NCBI RefSeq assembly: GCF_019649055.1
Contig: NW_026570225.1
Coordinates: 3,224,001 to 3,288,000 of the forward strand
Source of the DNA: Paramacrobiotus metropolitanus
Taxonomy: Eukaryota > Tardigrada > Eutardigrada > Parachela > Macrobiotidae
Direction of reading: 5' to 3'
DNA: 64,000 nucleotides
Shown: positions 48,601 through 60,900 of the stretch, one piece after another
Layout of the letters: each line of letters begins with the position of its first letter
Position numbering within the stretch: the stretch's first letter is position 1
Translations under genes and position numbers: made by a program
Notes under the pieces: model-generated
What the model was told of the DNA's origin: nothing
Database searches by the model: none
Seen by the model: only the letters and a program-made list of their open reading frames with translations

Positions 48601-51449
48601 GCACATTGTAATGTGATCCCAAATGATTTCGAATTTGTACACCATCCTTACCTTGGTGAAACTGCCGACCATCTCCTGCACAAGTGATCGCATCGGGGCA
48701 ATATAGATGCACTTGAACTTGTCTACATTAAATGTGCCATCTGAATTCATGTGGTTCTCCATTACGCGCAGAATGGTTAACAAAGCCACATTCGTCTTTC
48801 CTGCGCCCTAAAATTATTAGCAACAAACTGTACCGCAGCAGTTATATTTCGACTGAAAAAGTTTTCAGCAGAAATGAACATCCACGGTAAAACCAGTATT
48901 CCTTTCGTAACTATTCGTACCCAGTAATAAATACACCCATAGCACGAGGTAAGCGAAAGGTTTCTGCGCTAGACACTGTAGCATAGAATCGCCGGACTTA
49001 CCGTAGGAGCACAAACTAGTAAGTTTTCATCCTGGTGCAGCGCGTAGTCTTTCAAACGGCTTTGAATTCGATTAAGTTGTGTGAATCCTTCAAAAGCTGC
49101 ACGCGCATGAACTGGTAGCGAGCTGATATCCACAAGTTTCTGCAGAAAGGATGTCTAGATGTAATGCAGATTCACATAACGTTGGTTCGTGAGTTCCACT
49201 CACCTCATTTTCTCCAAAGGGTTTGGGCTTCTTTGCAGCCACATGCCATTCTTCATAACCTAATTAAATCAAACCCACTTATTTTTATCATAGTAATACT
49301 TTTGCAGGACATTCAAAACATACAGAGCAACTACTTCTTTACTTCTAGTGTATTATGTGCTGAAACGATGTAACGCGTAATTTAGTGTTTAACCTATGTT
49401 CACCAGAATAACCCCAATAAAAACCCATTGGTTTTAACATCGTTATGGTCATATTTGTTACAACAAGCCCAGCGAATCTGTTTTCGCTTAGATTCGGTGG
49501 GCGAAGGTTAAATATCTCCTTACCTTTATGCGTTGTTCGTGTAGTGTTTAAAGGAAGATCGCACGACCGGTTGGCCATAAAATGACTCCCCTGCTGGAAG
49601 GTGAGATCGTTCAGGTCCAGCATTTTGCGCATCCCGGCTACCTGACCCCCAGAATCCGCAGTCTCCTGATCTACTTCCATATCCAATTCGGCCACTCGGG
49701 CCTTCCGCACTTCCCGTTGACGCTGTTGCTCTCTTTGTACCAAATCAATCTTGTCTGGATTTTCTAGGGCTCGCAAGATCTCGTTCAGTTCTGGTTCGGC
49801 CCTCATTCTATCTTTGATTAAGCTTTTTTCTTCATCACTTTGTGCGGACTGTAGCTTCGTGCACCACAGAACTGTAAGTTTATAAACCTGAGTGATTAGA
49901 CTGCAATTTCAGTACCGGATTCATAAATTCAGTGACTTACTCATTTGCCTATGTTTTCGTAGAGTTCTGATAATGTCGAAATGCTCGGTGCCGAGCAGAA
50001 TGACCAGACGATTCTCCACATCCCGATCATCCACAGCTGAGTCCAAAATTTTTTGAATTTCCGCGGCTTTATTTTGCGACACAAGCGGATCATGATACTT
50101 GTTCAAATTGCTGAATGACTTGCTAATTTCTCGCTGAAGCCAATGGGCATCGATATCCAAGGGACGGAGCTCCTTCTTCTCGTTTAACCGCGCAAACGTA
50201 TCTGTTTCTGATCGGGCCAGCTGCAAAAAAATAATGATCAGAAAAAGCTTGTTTCATAAGCGTCCGACAGCGAATTCGAATAAGATAATTTACGTTAGCT
50301 TTCAATGTAGATTCCACAAACGCTTCCTGCCCTTCCGTTTCATCAGCATCTTCATCCTCCTTGATTTCACCATGGATATCCTCATCATCTTCGTCTTCCG
50401 ACTCTTCGATCTGTACATTAACCGCCGTTGTATCATCCACACTCTCATCCATGAGGGCAGCATGGGCCTCCGTGGGTCCACCGTAGTCGGTTATTTTCTT
50501 GCCCAAATTGACAAGCACCGCAAAACGCTCTTCCGGTAACGGGCCGATTAACGATTCAACATCCCTCTTTCTCTCTCTGTCTTTTAGTTTATCATTTTTC
50601 AGTGTGTCCAGAATTTCATCTGCGGCTCCGCACAGGATATCACGGGGCTATAAATAATAATTAAATTCAGCAGCGATGAAATAAAGCGCAGGAAAATTGC
50701 GAGAAAAAAAGGCTGTGTTCATCTGAGCATTTCTGCGCAAATTGTTTTGTAAGCTCTTTCACACATAAAAGGGTTCATGGTCTTAAAAAAGTACAAAAAT
50801 CAAAAACTGTAAAAAATGGCCGGCAAATCTCAGATGTTCGAGCATACCTGATCACCCAGTGCACTCTGAATAAACTGAAGCATCACTTCGTACGTCTGGC
50901 GTGTTTCCAGTGTCCTGGGTCGATAGTTTGCGCCCGTTGTTGCTTCCGAATATGCAGAGAGAATTGAAGCGCCCTTACGAATACCGAAATCCCGTTGGTC
51001 CTCATCACGCTTTAACCGCCTACAGTAAATTTACAGATCATCGCAAATTTGTAAGTAACAACGCCTTTTCGATTCAGCAGGGTTCAGTTTGACGAAGAAC
51101 TCAGAAAACTGCATTATTATTATTCGAGGTCGCTGAACTTACTTGACTTTTCGTTCAGAAAGATGCTGGGGACGGTTGCGTTCCGCACGATCTCCCATAA
51201 TACTGCCCTCCAATTTACCAACAAGAGATAAGACTTCACCCGTGGGTTCATCTTTGGGACGACGATCAATAAGAGTACGATCAGCTTGAAGAACCAAATT
51301 GGAGTTCTACGACAGATACCAACCGTGTTCATGGGTCCCATCGTTCCATAATGGTAAAGGAAGCTTGTCAATCATGAGCCGCTTCAACTTAAACATTCAC
51401 TTACCGCTTTGTACTCGTACTGAAGGTTCCTAGTGGCTTCCGCAGCCAT
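42666..51449 (-). CDS. SNRNP200: SNRNP200/Brr2, U5 snRNP RNA helicase
   Basis: Ski2-like helicase that unwinds U4/U6 to activate the spliceosome. It is conserved from [15 protein letters not shown] (51449) to the stop at 42666. The N-terminal region includes [31 protein letters not shown]-type sequence and an acidic stretch ([14 protein letters not shown]). Cassette 1: [13 protein letters not shown] split by an intron (about 49030 and 48810), [25 protein letters not shown] (about 48250), GLSATLPN-type motif, [36 protein letters not shown], then the first Sec63 unit ([39 protein letters not shown]). Cassette 2: APTGSGKT (about 45330), [12 protein letters not shown], motif II changed to DELQ (45019-45030), [11 protein letters not shown], then the second Sec63 unit ending [20 protein letters not shown] and [12 protein letters not shown]. 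Many small introns, not all edges fixed. Confidence 0.96.
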
Positions 51450-52449
51450 TTTGGCGGATTTCGGATACTTCTATACTTTACAGCGGTATGAATCGCATCA
51501 AAATCGCATCAGCAGTGCTAAAGATGACTAAAATAATGCACAGTATCGACTTAGGAGCATGGTATTTAAAAGCTGCTTACAGCTGATTCGTTTAGTTTTC
51601 GTTTTCGAAAACTAATACCTAAATAAGGTTAATCTGTACTTATTTTCATTTCCTTAAAACTAGAAAAACAAAAATAATCCCGCGTACTTGTTGGATCTGG
51701 AAGCCGCACTTATTAAAATGACATTATACCGATGCAATAACGCAGTGATGCGTTCTTGTATCGCAGTGGCGTGGAGGGTTTAGGCCACTCTCATGGACTT
51801 GACGTCCCCTATACCGGCTGTACGGTATCGCGCCTCTAACAATAAGCGACAAAACCAAATTCGTACCTCACGAACGGCAAACAAAATTTTACGGAATAGT
51901 ACTTGCGAAAATGTATGTATTTTTTTGTCAACTTGTTTTGTTTCCTTGTTACCAGTTAGCACTCCTATGTGGCTCCACCTGCGATTCTCGTTAACAATCG
52001 ATTCCCTTCATGCGATTGGTAAAATATGGCAAATCCTGTTTTGCTATGAACTTCGCAAGGTCGCGTTTTTTTTATACAGAGATACACGCGCAAATGCAGG
52101 ATTTTAAACGCCTGCCCATGTGCGATAGCAGCGATACTTACGTTGCATCAGTCTGAATGCTTTAAAGTTTAATCTATTACGATTCAAGTATTTAAAGAAA
52201 ATGAAACAAACGCAGCAAATTTAGAGAAAACTGAAGTATGTACAGATGCAAGGAACATGAGACCACTGAACATCAGCCGCACTTGAGCTTCAAGCCTTCA
52301 ACTAACAATAATAATTATTATTAAGATCATAATTCGCAGTGGGATTAGTTGGCGATTTATATTAAATGACATCTAACGGAAACGGCAGTCGCTTTTTGGT
52401 TTCAGCATTTGAGTAAGCATCACATTTTTTTCTAGGAATATTTGAACAA
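51450..52449. other. Intergenic region between SNRNP200 and the P450 gene
   Basis: Both neighbours are on the minus strand, so this holds the SNRNP200 promoter and the P450 3' UTR. A 104-codon plus-strand frame at 51793-52107 has no recognisable motif and is treated as chance. Confidence 0.4.
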
Positions 52450-55400
52450 TTACGCCGGTTTGAGGAGTGCCGACGCGGACGGGCGTTTCGTAACCAGTAG
52501 GCGGTAAGGCTTTGGTGTTAAGGTCATACCCAAAACTCCTTCGCAATCGGGAGTTTTATCGCAGGCAGGTATGCTGAGACTAAATCGCTGCAAGACGGTA
52601 GAGAATACCAAAAATATTTCCGCTTTGGCCAGTTGTTCTCCCAAACACACCCTGCGTCCTGGAAAGGGAATACTCAGTTAAAATGAGCGAATATAAATTA
52701 GTCCACTATGTTTTAGGATACAATTGCGATTAAAATCCAAACTCTAGATATGTCCGTACTCAGCACTGATACTATACATTTTGCAGTTCACTTTGATACA
52801 TACAGATCTTTGATACTTCATATAGATAGATCTAGTTGCATCTATCCTGTGTGAAACAAAATTCTGTTGTGCCAATTTAATACCTGAAGAGAAGGGCATG
52901 AAAAAGGGTGGTTTTTCGACCTGCCCTTTAACTAAAAATCTTTCAGGGTCAAATCGTTTGGGATCCTTCCAAAGCCTATACAAACAACAGACATGATTTC
53001 ATAATATTAAATTAACTTTGAGTGTATTATTAGAAATAGTCTTGCGCTGCATCGTACATATTATTCAATCAGCGCAAACGCAAGGCTTACGTACTGGATG
53101 TACTGTTTCCACCATTTTCCCGTTTAATTGAGCCAATGACCATACTTTTTGTAATGACAACCTTTTATTTCTGTGATTAAAACTCACTTTTCATCATTGT
53201 GAACTGCCCAGAAATTTGGAAAAATTGTTGTCCCTTTTGGAATGAGGTAACCTTTGAAAATTGTATCCTCGCTTGCGGCATGTGGACTTCCTAAAGGATG
53301 CGGAATAATATTTACTGTGCTGAATTATATAGATATTACTACGTCGAGTAGTATCCATGCAAGCCACAGACTTGGTTTACATTTTCGACGCCGATATACA
53401 GTTAGCATTAGGACCATCCAAAAGCCTGGTCAAATTACAGTTGATGTTTCACTACGCATGCATGGGTTACAGTGTGCCGGTGTTAATGACCCAGTTTACA
53501 TCATCTGGCTCGTCGCTGTATGGATTCGCACGTTGCATTATGAGAATATTAATTAGTCCCGTGCGGCTTATTACCTAGCGGTGCAACGGAACTTTTTCGC
53601 AATACTTCACAGATGGTGGCTTCCATATAAGGCAGGTTAGGCAGATCATCCATGGTCGGGCGACGCTCCGTGCCGACCACAGCGTCCAGTTCCTGCTGCA
53701 GCCGCGACTGTATGTCAGAATTCAGGGAAATGTACAGGAATGCCCACTGCAGGGACACCTTGGTCGTTTCCATTCCAGCGGAAAACAAGTCGATGACACA
53801 TTGCATCATTTGAGCATCTGTCAAAATTGGGGAAACAATAAAGCGTCAATTGTAAGCAAATGTCAGATTACGCATCGCTGTTGTACTGGTATGATACATT
53901 TGCGTTGTTATGCTTGCATACTAATTAGCCGACTCGGCGTGCACCTGCTGTGAAAAAGGTTAATGCTCAGGAATGTCTACACTGGAAAAGACAGTCATAC
54001 GATATTTTGACCGTTACGTACCACTGAAATATGATGCTGTATCTTGATCTTCTTTCTGCAGCCGTTGAATGTGGTGCAAGTAGGCATCGACGAAATCGCG
54101 CGTTTTGCCGGGCTCCATTGTTTTGGCGTGCTCGGAAATGAGCGAACGAAAGAATGCCTTTGTATCAACATCGTTGCGCTTGATCTTCAGATAGATCTTG
54201 TTCATAACCGGTATGGAGCGGAGAAATGGGATGAAATTGATTCCCATGGCTAACTGCACCAGCCGAAAGCCTTCTTCCATAGTCTTCAGACACTTTGAGA
54301 ATGTGGGATCGCTGTACTCAAAGCGTTTGCTAGCGATAATGGTGCAGATAATATTGCCCATAACGCTGCTGAGATAACTGTCCAGATTTAGAGGAATCCC
54401 TTGTTTCTCTTCCAGAACAAGCATAAACTGATGAATTTCTTTGGTAATTTTTTCGGTTAACTGATCTTGCTGCTTCGCCAGTCTGTACATTCCAAAATGT
54501 CTCAGCTGTTGTAAGGCGAAGCGACGCTGCTCTTTCCATAAGGCTCCTTCCGACAGAATTAAACCTGAAACCAGATGTTTCAGCATAGCTACTGAACGGA
54601 GTCCCATTAAAAAAGCTGCTAACGGAAGTGCATTGGTTTCGGATAAAGCCTGGAGACAATATACATTAGAGAACGAGACTGACGCTGTCCATTATCTCTG
54701 CGATTTACGAAGTATGCTCGTACTGTCGTACATAACTTTTATAGTTCATACATATATAGATAATTCTTTTATTTGAATGTATTTTCGTGAGCGCTGTTCG
54801 CCCCTAGAAGTATACATACTGAGAATAAGTACCACCTGCATTACTGTATGGCTGCATATACAGATGCTACTCGGGTAGTAGATCTATAGGGTATTACTTA
54901 ATATTGATTTTACGATTATATACAATGTACTGATCAATACGTATTTCCTAAAATGAGGTTTTTTGTTTCTTCTTATTGGCGCCATAAAAACTGATTCGAT
55001 TCAAGTCACACAGCTGATATAATCCTGTCTATTAACTTTCAGACAGCATAAGAACAGTATTCACGAGTCCAATATGCATTTTGCCGCTACGTTTAACCAT
55101 GCAAGACACTTACGACTAAGTACTTAATAGCAAACTGCTACAAAATAAATAAACTCTGAGTAGCAATTTGATACAAGTACTTCTGCCCACCTTGCTGAAT
55201 ATTAACAGTATTTATAGTAATTTACAAGCTATTAATAATTTCGGTTTTCTCAAAAAAGGGTAAATTTAATCCAGACCGGCTTTTAAATATGCGTCTGCAC
55301 GACGCACACAATATTGTGTATTAAGAAACCCACGCATGCAAGCTTATGCATATTTAGTTACGGCATTATTTTGATTTGGCCTTGCTTACCATTTACAATA

Positions 55401-57969
55401 CTTCACCGCTCAAGTTCAAAATTTTTGAAAGATACAAAGCTATCACCATTGTTTTATGCAGCTGATCAACCTTGGAACCAAGGTTAATCCTTTAAAATCT
55501 AGAGTGAACATTCGTAACTGTGTTTGTTTAATACTGTGTAACACAAGATTTACTAGACAAGAGTGTGTAATACACAGCGTCTTGATGTTCCGATAAATAA
55601 ACAGTGAATAAATAATTCCTTGAAATCGGTCTCGAAATGTACAAAAACACACATTTCGCTGTTATTAATGCGGTTTGCTTATACAGTTATGCAATGGCTT
55701 GGATAACTGTGCCCTCACGCTGCTATCGTTACGTTCAACCTACATGTTACAGGGTATAGGCACAAAAATCTGTTTTAAAAATATGTTATGAGTACATGAT
55801 ACGCTTTCCCCGCAGAATTGTGCAATCTTACAATTGAACTTAAATGAAATTAATATAGATGCAAGCGGGTTGTGTGACATACAATGATGATATTCATACT
55901 TTCAGTATGAAATTTAAACAACATCTCAAAATATTCGAACATCTGTTTCTTTCCCGTGGTACATTGCATCTATCCCCAGCTTGGCAGTACATAGCAGCTT
56001 ATAATTGTGCATCCATCTGATACCCAGCATTGTCGTTTAGGAAATATTTGTTTTTATTTTGTGTATTACGTTGGTCGTAATTTGCTTCGTGACTGTCAGC
56101 ACTACACGATATCTCCTACGATGCCGGAAAACAAAAAGTGCACCTCAACGCATGTTTAGTCTGCTACCCTTATATATAATTGTAGTCACACCGTAGTCAT
56201 CGACACAATTTTGTACAGCTTTGTTAGGACAATAAAAAACAAACCTTTCTTATGTTATTTTGGTCACCAAGATTTAGAACGTGTGGTGGTCAACGGTTTT
56301 CAGGGTCGCCATGGGTCTGTTTAATAGGGCAATGCCTTTTATATGGGGCGCTGCAAAATTATCTCCAGTGATTTATAAACAACGCATGTAACGTAAGTAG
56401 CATGCTCGTCTTTTTCACTTCTTTATACAATTAAAACTTGACGAGAAAGATATTTATATACTACATGTATTATTTCGAGAGATTAGATATTTAATTAGTC
56501 TTCTTCTATTAAGAACAACCTTTCGGTTCGTATTAAAGTGTGCACTAATCGTAAACCCCATTATCAGTTCTTATTGCTCACAAAGCTGTGCAGGCGATGT
56601 GCCGCTAATTATGCAATATTGCCGTAATGCAGCGTAACATCTTACACCAATCATTCAATCGTAGTGGCGCAAGCAATTATGTGGCAAGACTGATCGTACG
56701 TTCACAATATGAACCAATACCGATTTCAAGCGAAGATCATGCTCTCATTTTACTAAGAATAATTTCCCATTTTAATCTTATCGTTAATTTAATTATTGCC
56801 GCAGATTTATGGATTTTTTATATCTAGTTTGTTTATAGTCAGCTTTGAAATGCAAGGAAAAAAGCTAATGTCACAATCTGACATTTCATATTTACCTTAT
56901 CTACGTTAGCTGTTACATATTTATGGTATCGACATCACTAAATTGTTAGGCGAGAACAATTCATTTTCTAGTTAAGGAATCTTGGGTTATCTTTTAGCGG
57001 TGTGTTTGCATAATAAACTGAAATTCCCAGAGTCTCGGGTAGCGATAAATTTGCTGCCAGGTTTAATGACATTCCGGCATTGTGTTCGTTGAATTCATAA
57101 CCACTGATTTTCGTAATATTTGGAACCATCACGCACAAGACCTTAGTGCCTGCTACGGTAACGCTCACATGGTTTCTTCCTTTTCGTGTGTGTTTTATTG
57201 TTCTCATGTAATACGCCTTGATTTGCCTGCTTATGGATTCGTCTAACGTAATCAGGAAATTCACGAAAGCGTTAATATACGAATCCGCTCACGTAAAATC
57301 ATTTTAACAAATGTATGTATTTATTTAGTTACGTCCTACAATGTATTAATATGGTAATTCGCGCTGCTATGATTGTCATATCATAATACCCGATCTTGAT
57401 AACCGTATACCATGAATTTTGTCAAAGGTATAAAGCAAATTAACGGTAATGCTGAATTTGAAATGCAGTCTTATGGAAAATTATAGCATCTGGATCTGCT
57501 GCCCCGCAACATTACTTAAGATTGCAATAATTTGCAATATTACAAAATTGTTGTACTGGAAACGAGTAGAATCGAATGTCGACTTACCGTTTCCACTGAC
57601 AATTTCCTTTACAAACAGCATGTCCGGCCGAGCCGAAAATTGTTCCATCCGAAAAGCATCTCGTATCAGATCCGCATCACTCAGGACTACAACTTCTGCT
57701 GACCCTAGCGACATTCTAAACATGTTTCCATATTTTTTTGCCATCGAAGCGAACTTTAGATGCAGACTGCTCTGGTAGCGTGCTAAAGACAGTGCTGACC
57801 CAACACATGGTAGACCGCGAGGTCCAGGTAAGCGTTGAGTGGTCTCCTTGCTAACCGGCTGAAATTTCAAAAAGCGCCGCAGCACGAAAAATACGCTGGT
57901 GAGAATAAATAGGTATGGCGTAACTTCAGATTCCACAAGAAGAGCAAGGAAGAATGAATGATGGTACAT
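52450..57969 (-). CDS. Cytochrome P450, CYP2-clan type
   Basis: ER-anchored haem-thiolate monooxygenase; substrate unknown. Six exons give 523 aa: 57969-57588, 54564-54022, 53817-53575, 53290-53188, 52975-52884, 52658-52450. The start [13 protein letters not shown] leads into a hydrophobic anchor ([17 protein letters not shown]), then the proline hinge [15 protein letters not shown]. Helix C is [18 protein letters not shown], typical of CYP2-like enzymes. The I helix has [10 protein letters not shown], with Glu in place of the more usual Asp. The K helix has EVLR, then FDPERF, and the haem loop [17 protein letters not shown] spans the last intron with the Cys ligand at about 52650. The first intron, 3,023 bp, is by far the longest in the window. 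Phases agree throughout. The subfamily cannot be named from sequence alone. Confidence 0.93.
56968..57291 (-). other. Open frame inside the long P450 intron
   Basis: A stop-free frame of about 107 codons on the same strand as the P450 gene, lacking an ATG near its 5' end. It reads [20 protein letters not shown] early and [19 protein letters not shown] later, ending [12 protein letters not shown] before TAG. Composition and codon variety look coding. A weak resemblance to the GAIN region of adhesion GPCRs is only an impression. It could be an exon of a nested gene or a fossil exon. Confidence 0.25.
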
Positions 57970-60900
57970 GATTTGACCTTTGGTCAAAGTTGTCCAGAAT
58001 GCCGGCTGAATGCTACATGTGCTTATCCGCTGCCAGGTGGAAAGACAACCGGACGCGTTATTCCCCAAAACGGATGGATATGGGCAAGGGCTTATACTGC
58101 GATCGCATACGGTTAGGACAGTTTGGGCTAAGAAAACCCCTTCCGTTCGCTGAATACGGCAACTGTCGAAACCTTTCTGCAACCGCAGCGTAATTGGGAT
58201 GTTACAGCAGCCGACTGCAAGTGATCATAACAAAAACCGAATGAAGACATTTATACTGACCGCCTAGAAGACCATATTAGCAGGTGTGTCAGCTGGGCAG
58301 CCAATCGAACTCGAACTCTTGCAGGATGTACACAGTACACCTATAGCAGCCGCACATTGCCAACAGTAAAATAGACAAATTTGCTATATTTGAGGTGAAA
58401 TTATTAGCCACTGACAGTAATTCACTGCAACATACCGTATTACATGTCGCTATACCATCCAATTAATTTTGATGGTGTCGCCCAGCGTATAGTGGCACAG
58501 ATATTACGCGCAGAACGTTGTGGCTAATTAGTGCGGTTGTACTTATTCTATTGCGGCTGTGCCGTAATCAAAGCAGTTTAGATGTTACATGGCTTCCGAC
58601 ATATACGCGAAGTCCATTGCTGGTTGTTTTCACACATATCTTGTCCATTAAGCCGCAGCATTTCCAATTTGTCATTATCACTCACTGTTGGTGTCGATCA
58701 TAAAACAATACGGGCCCGAAAAAAGTTTATTCGGTAACATCTATGGCCCTTCCGTCCTGCGTACTTACGTGCAAGTTTGCAACTGCAATCTGCGGCTGCG
58801 TGTCATGGTGTGTAATGCTGTCTGAATTATAGTTCCATATCTACTTTGTTATTTAAAATACGAGTATTACACTTGATGTCATTGCTTGGTGGTTTAATGT
58901 CCATGTATTCCTATCAGTATTTTGTGTTTCGTAAATAAAATATAGTTTAGGCTTGCAACATGATGCAGAAATATGACAATCAGACATAATAGTTTTGTCC
59001 CTCTGTGTAAAATATTAACATTCGTGTGAATGATATGCGAGGTCTCTCGAGCAGTTACTCGAAAAAAGACTTGTTGTAAGCGTCGATCCTCAACAATATG
59101 CAGTAATCTGACAACCTCGTTCACAAAATCAACTATTTATTCTCTAACTTCCTGCCAAGCACGAAAGCCTTTTAGCTAGCATTTTATATCAAAAGGGTGT
59201 ATTCGAACAAGAAGTTTCAGTTATTAGTCATGACCCATGAAAAGTCTTTCCGCAGACTCCAAATTCTTTTCATAGATCACATGAATTCCATACTGCAAAA
59301 ATTTCCAACTTTTAACCACTAAATATCAACATGAAATACTGTGGGATATCATGCAGTTTAGTGACTAAACTGCAAGATACCCCAAAGAATTTTAAGTTGC
59401 CATCTGCTATGTGCTGTAACAAATCCAGCAAAACGCAACACCCAGTAGATCACTGTGAGAAAATTAATGTTTTTAGCCTGGAGATCAAGCTGTACTATTT
59501 AAGAGGTTCTAGAGCAGATAAAAAAGAAAACACTGTAATTAACACCCACGATAAAGATTCGCTGGACTTATGATTAATTAAAGTATTCTTTTTGTTGTTT
59601 ATGCAGATGTAGGTTCATTTCGTACTACGAACGGGCGCCTTTGCATTTGTTTACAAATTTTATCAGAATTGTTCATTAATTTTACAATTAAAGTCATCAC
59701 TGCTCACGGTGACCTTTTTAGTTCGATATGTAATACACATAGTTTATTCAGCAAATGTCAGTGTGGTTAATATGAGCCTGTGCTGGCAGATATTACTTGA
59801 AATGGTTCAGATTTCAGACTGGGCGTTACATTTAACTCAACAGGTGATTTCCAAAAATTTATGGTATGGTGGCTCATTCATTAGGTTATGCAGTTCCGTT
59901 AACACCAACTTGTCTAAATACAAATTAAAGACCGTATCTTGCTTGCAGTACTGCACTTTACAAGCAGTTTGTGCATAAAATTTACATCCTTAATTATTAA
60001 CATAATTGTGTATAGCGTGCAGGATGTGTACGCACCGGCACGTGGTCATTCATACGACAGACAGTATTGTGCTCTTTTAACCATGAACACCTACACCAGA
60101 CGTACGCTTGATGCTCCATTTAAAGTTCATTCACCCCTGCCTGAGAATCGTGCATCTGAAAATTATAACAGTTATAATTTTTGTAATTCTAAAGTGCAGA
60201 AAGGTTAAGTAAAAATAATTGTCGAAAGTACCGAGTGTGTTCAAATGGTATTATGGACTGATGGCATATATTCCATATAGAATTATACAAGGTCGGCTAT
60301 CAGCAATTCCGGCCAAATCTCTCAATTTGATTTTATTAAGTACATGGTGCACGAAGCAAATCAAAACTGCGCTAGCCACACTAGAAAGAAATTAAAATCT
60401 GCTGCCAACACATAATACATTTTTTATGGTATACGTAATCAGCGGCATATTATTATGCATATAACTATGAAATTTACTTGTGTTTTCACATTTAGCTTGG
60501 AACGTTAAATAGTTTCGAAACCGTTTTGTTCTGGGCATACACATCAAATTAAATATACAAACTAAAAACTACCGGTTTATAAAACGAATTATACAATGTT
60601 AAACGGCTTTTGTTCGTACGCTTTTATGTGCACGACAGATGCAAATTATTTAGATACCGTATACACAGCAATGCAAGCAACTCGCTTGTACTCATACGTA
60701 TTATGCATCACAGAATAATGATAATATGCATCGAATATCAAGTGTGGAATAGTCTTTGGATTGATTACAGGGGGCATGCAGATGCTGGTGAACTTTTGAT
60801 CCCAAGCGTTGGGATGCCAAATTCAGCCAGGCATTCTAAGCATATAACTTTAAAATCCGCGACACTACGGTCTTTGGAATGGCTTTATATTGTGCGCAAA

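Noticed and set aside
54565-54659. Extension of P450 exon 2 to an upstream acceptor
   Set aside because: The open frame continues, but family alignment needs SGNG to join directly to LILSEGALW; the TTTCAG acceptor at 54565 gives this in phase.
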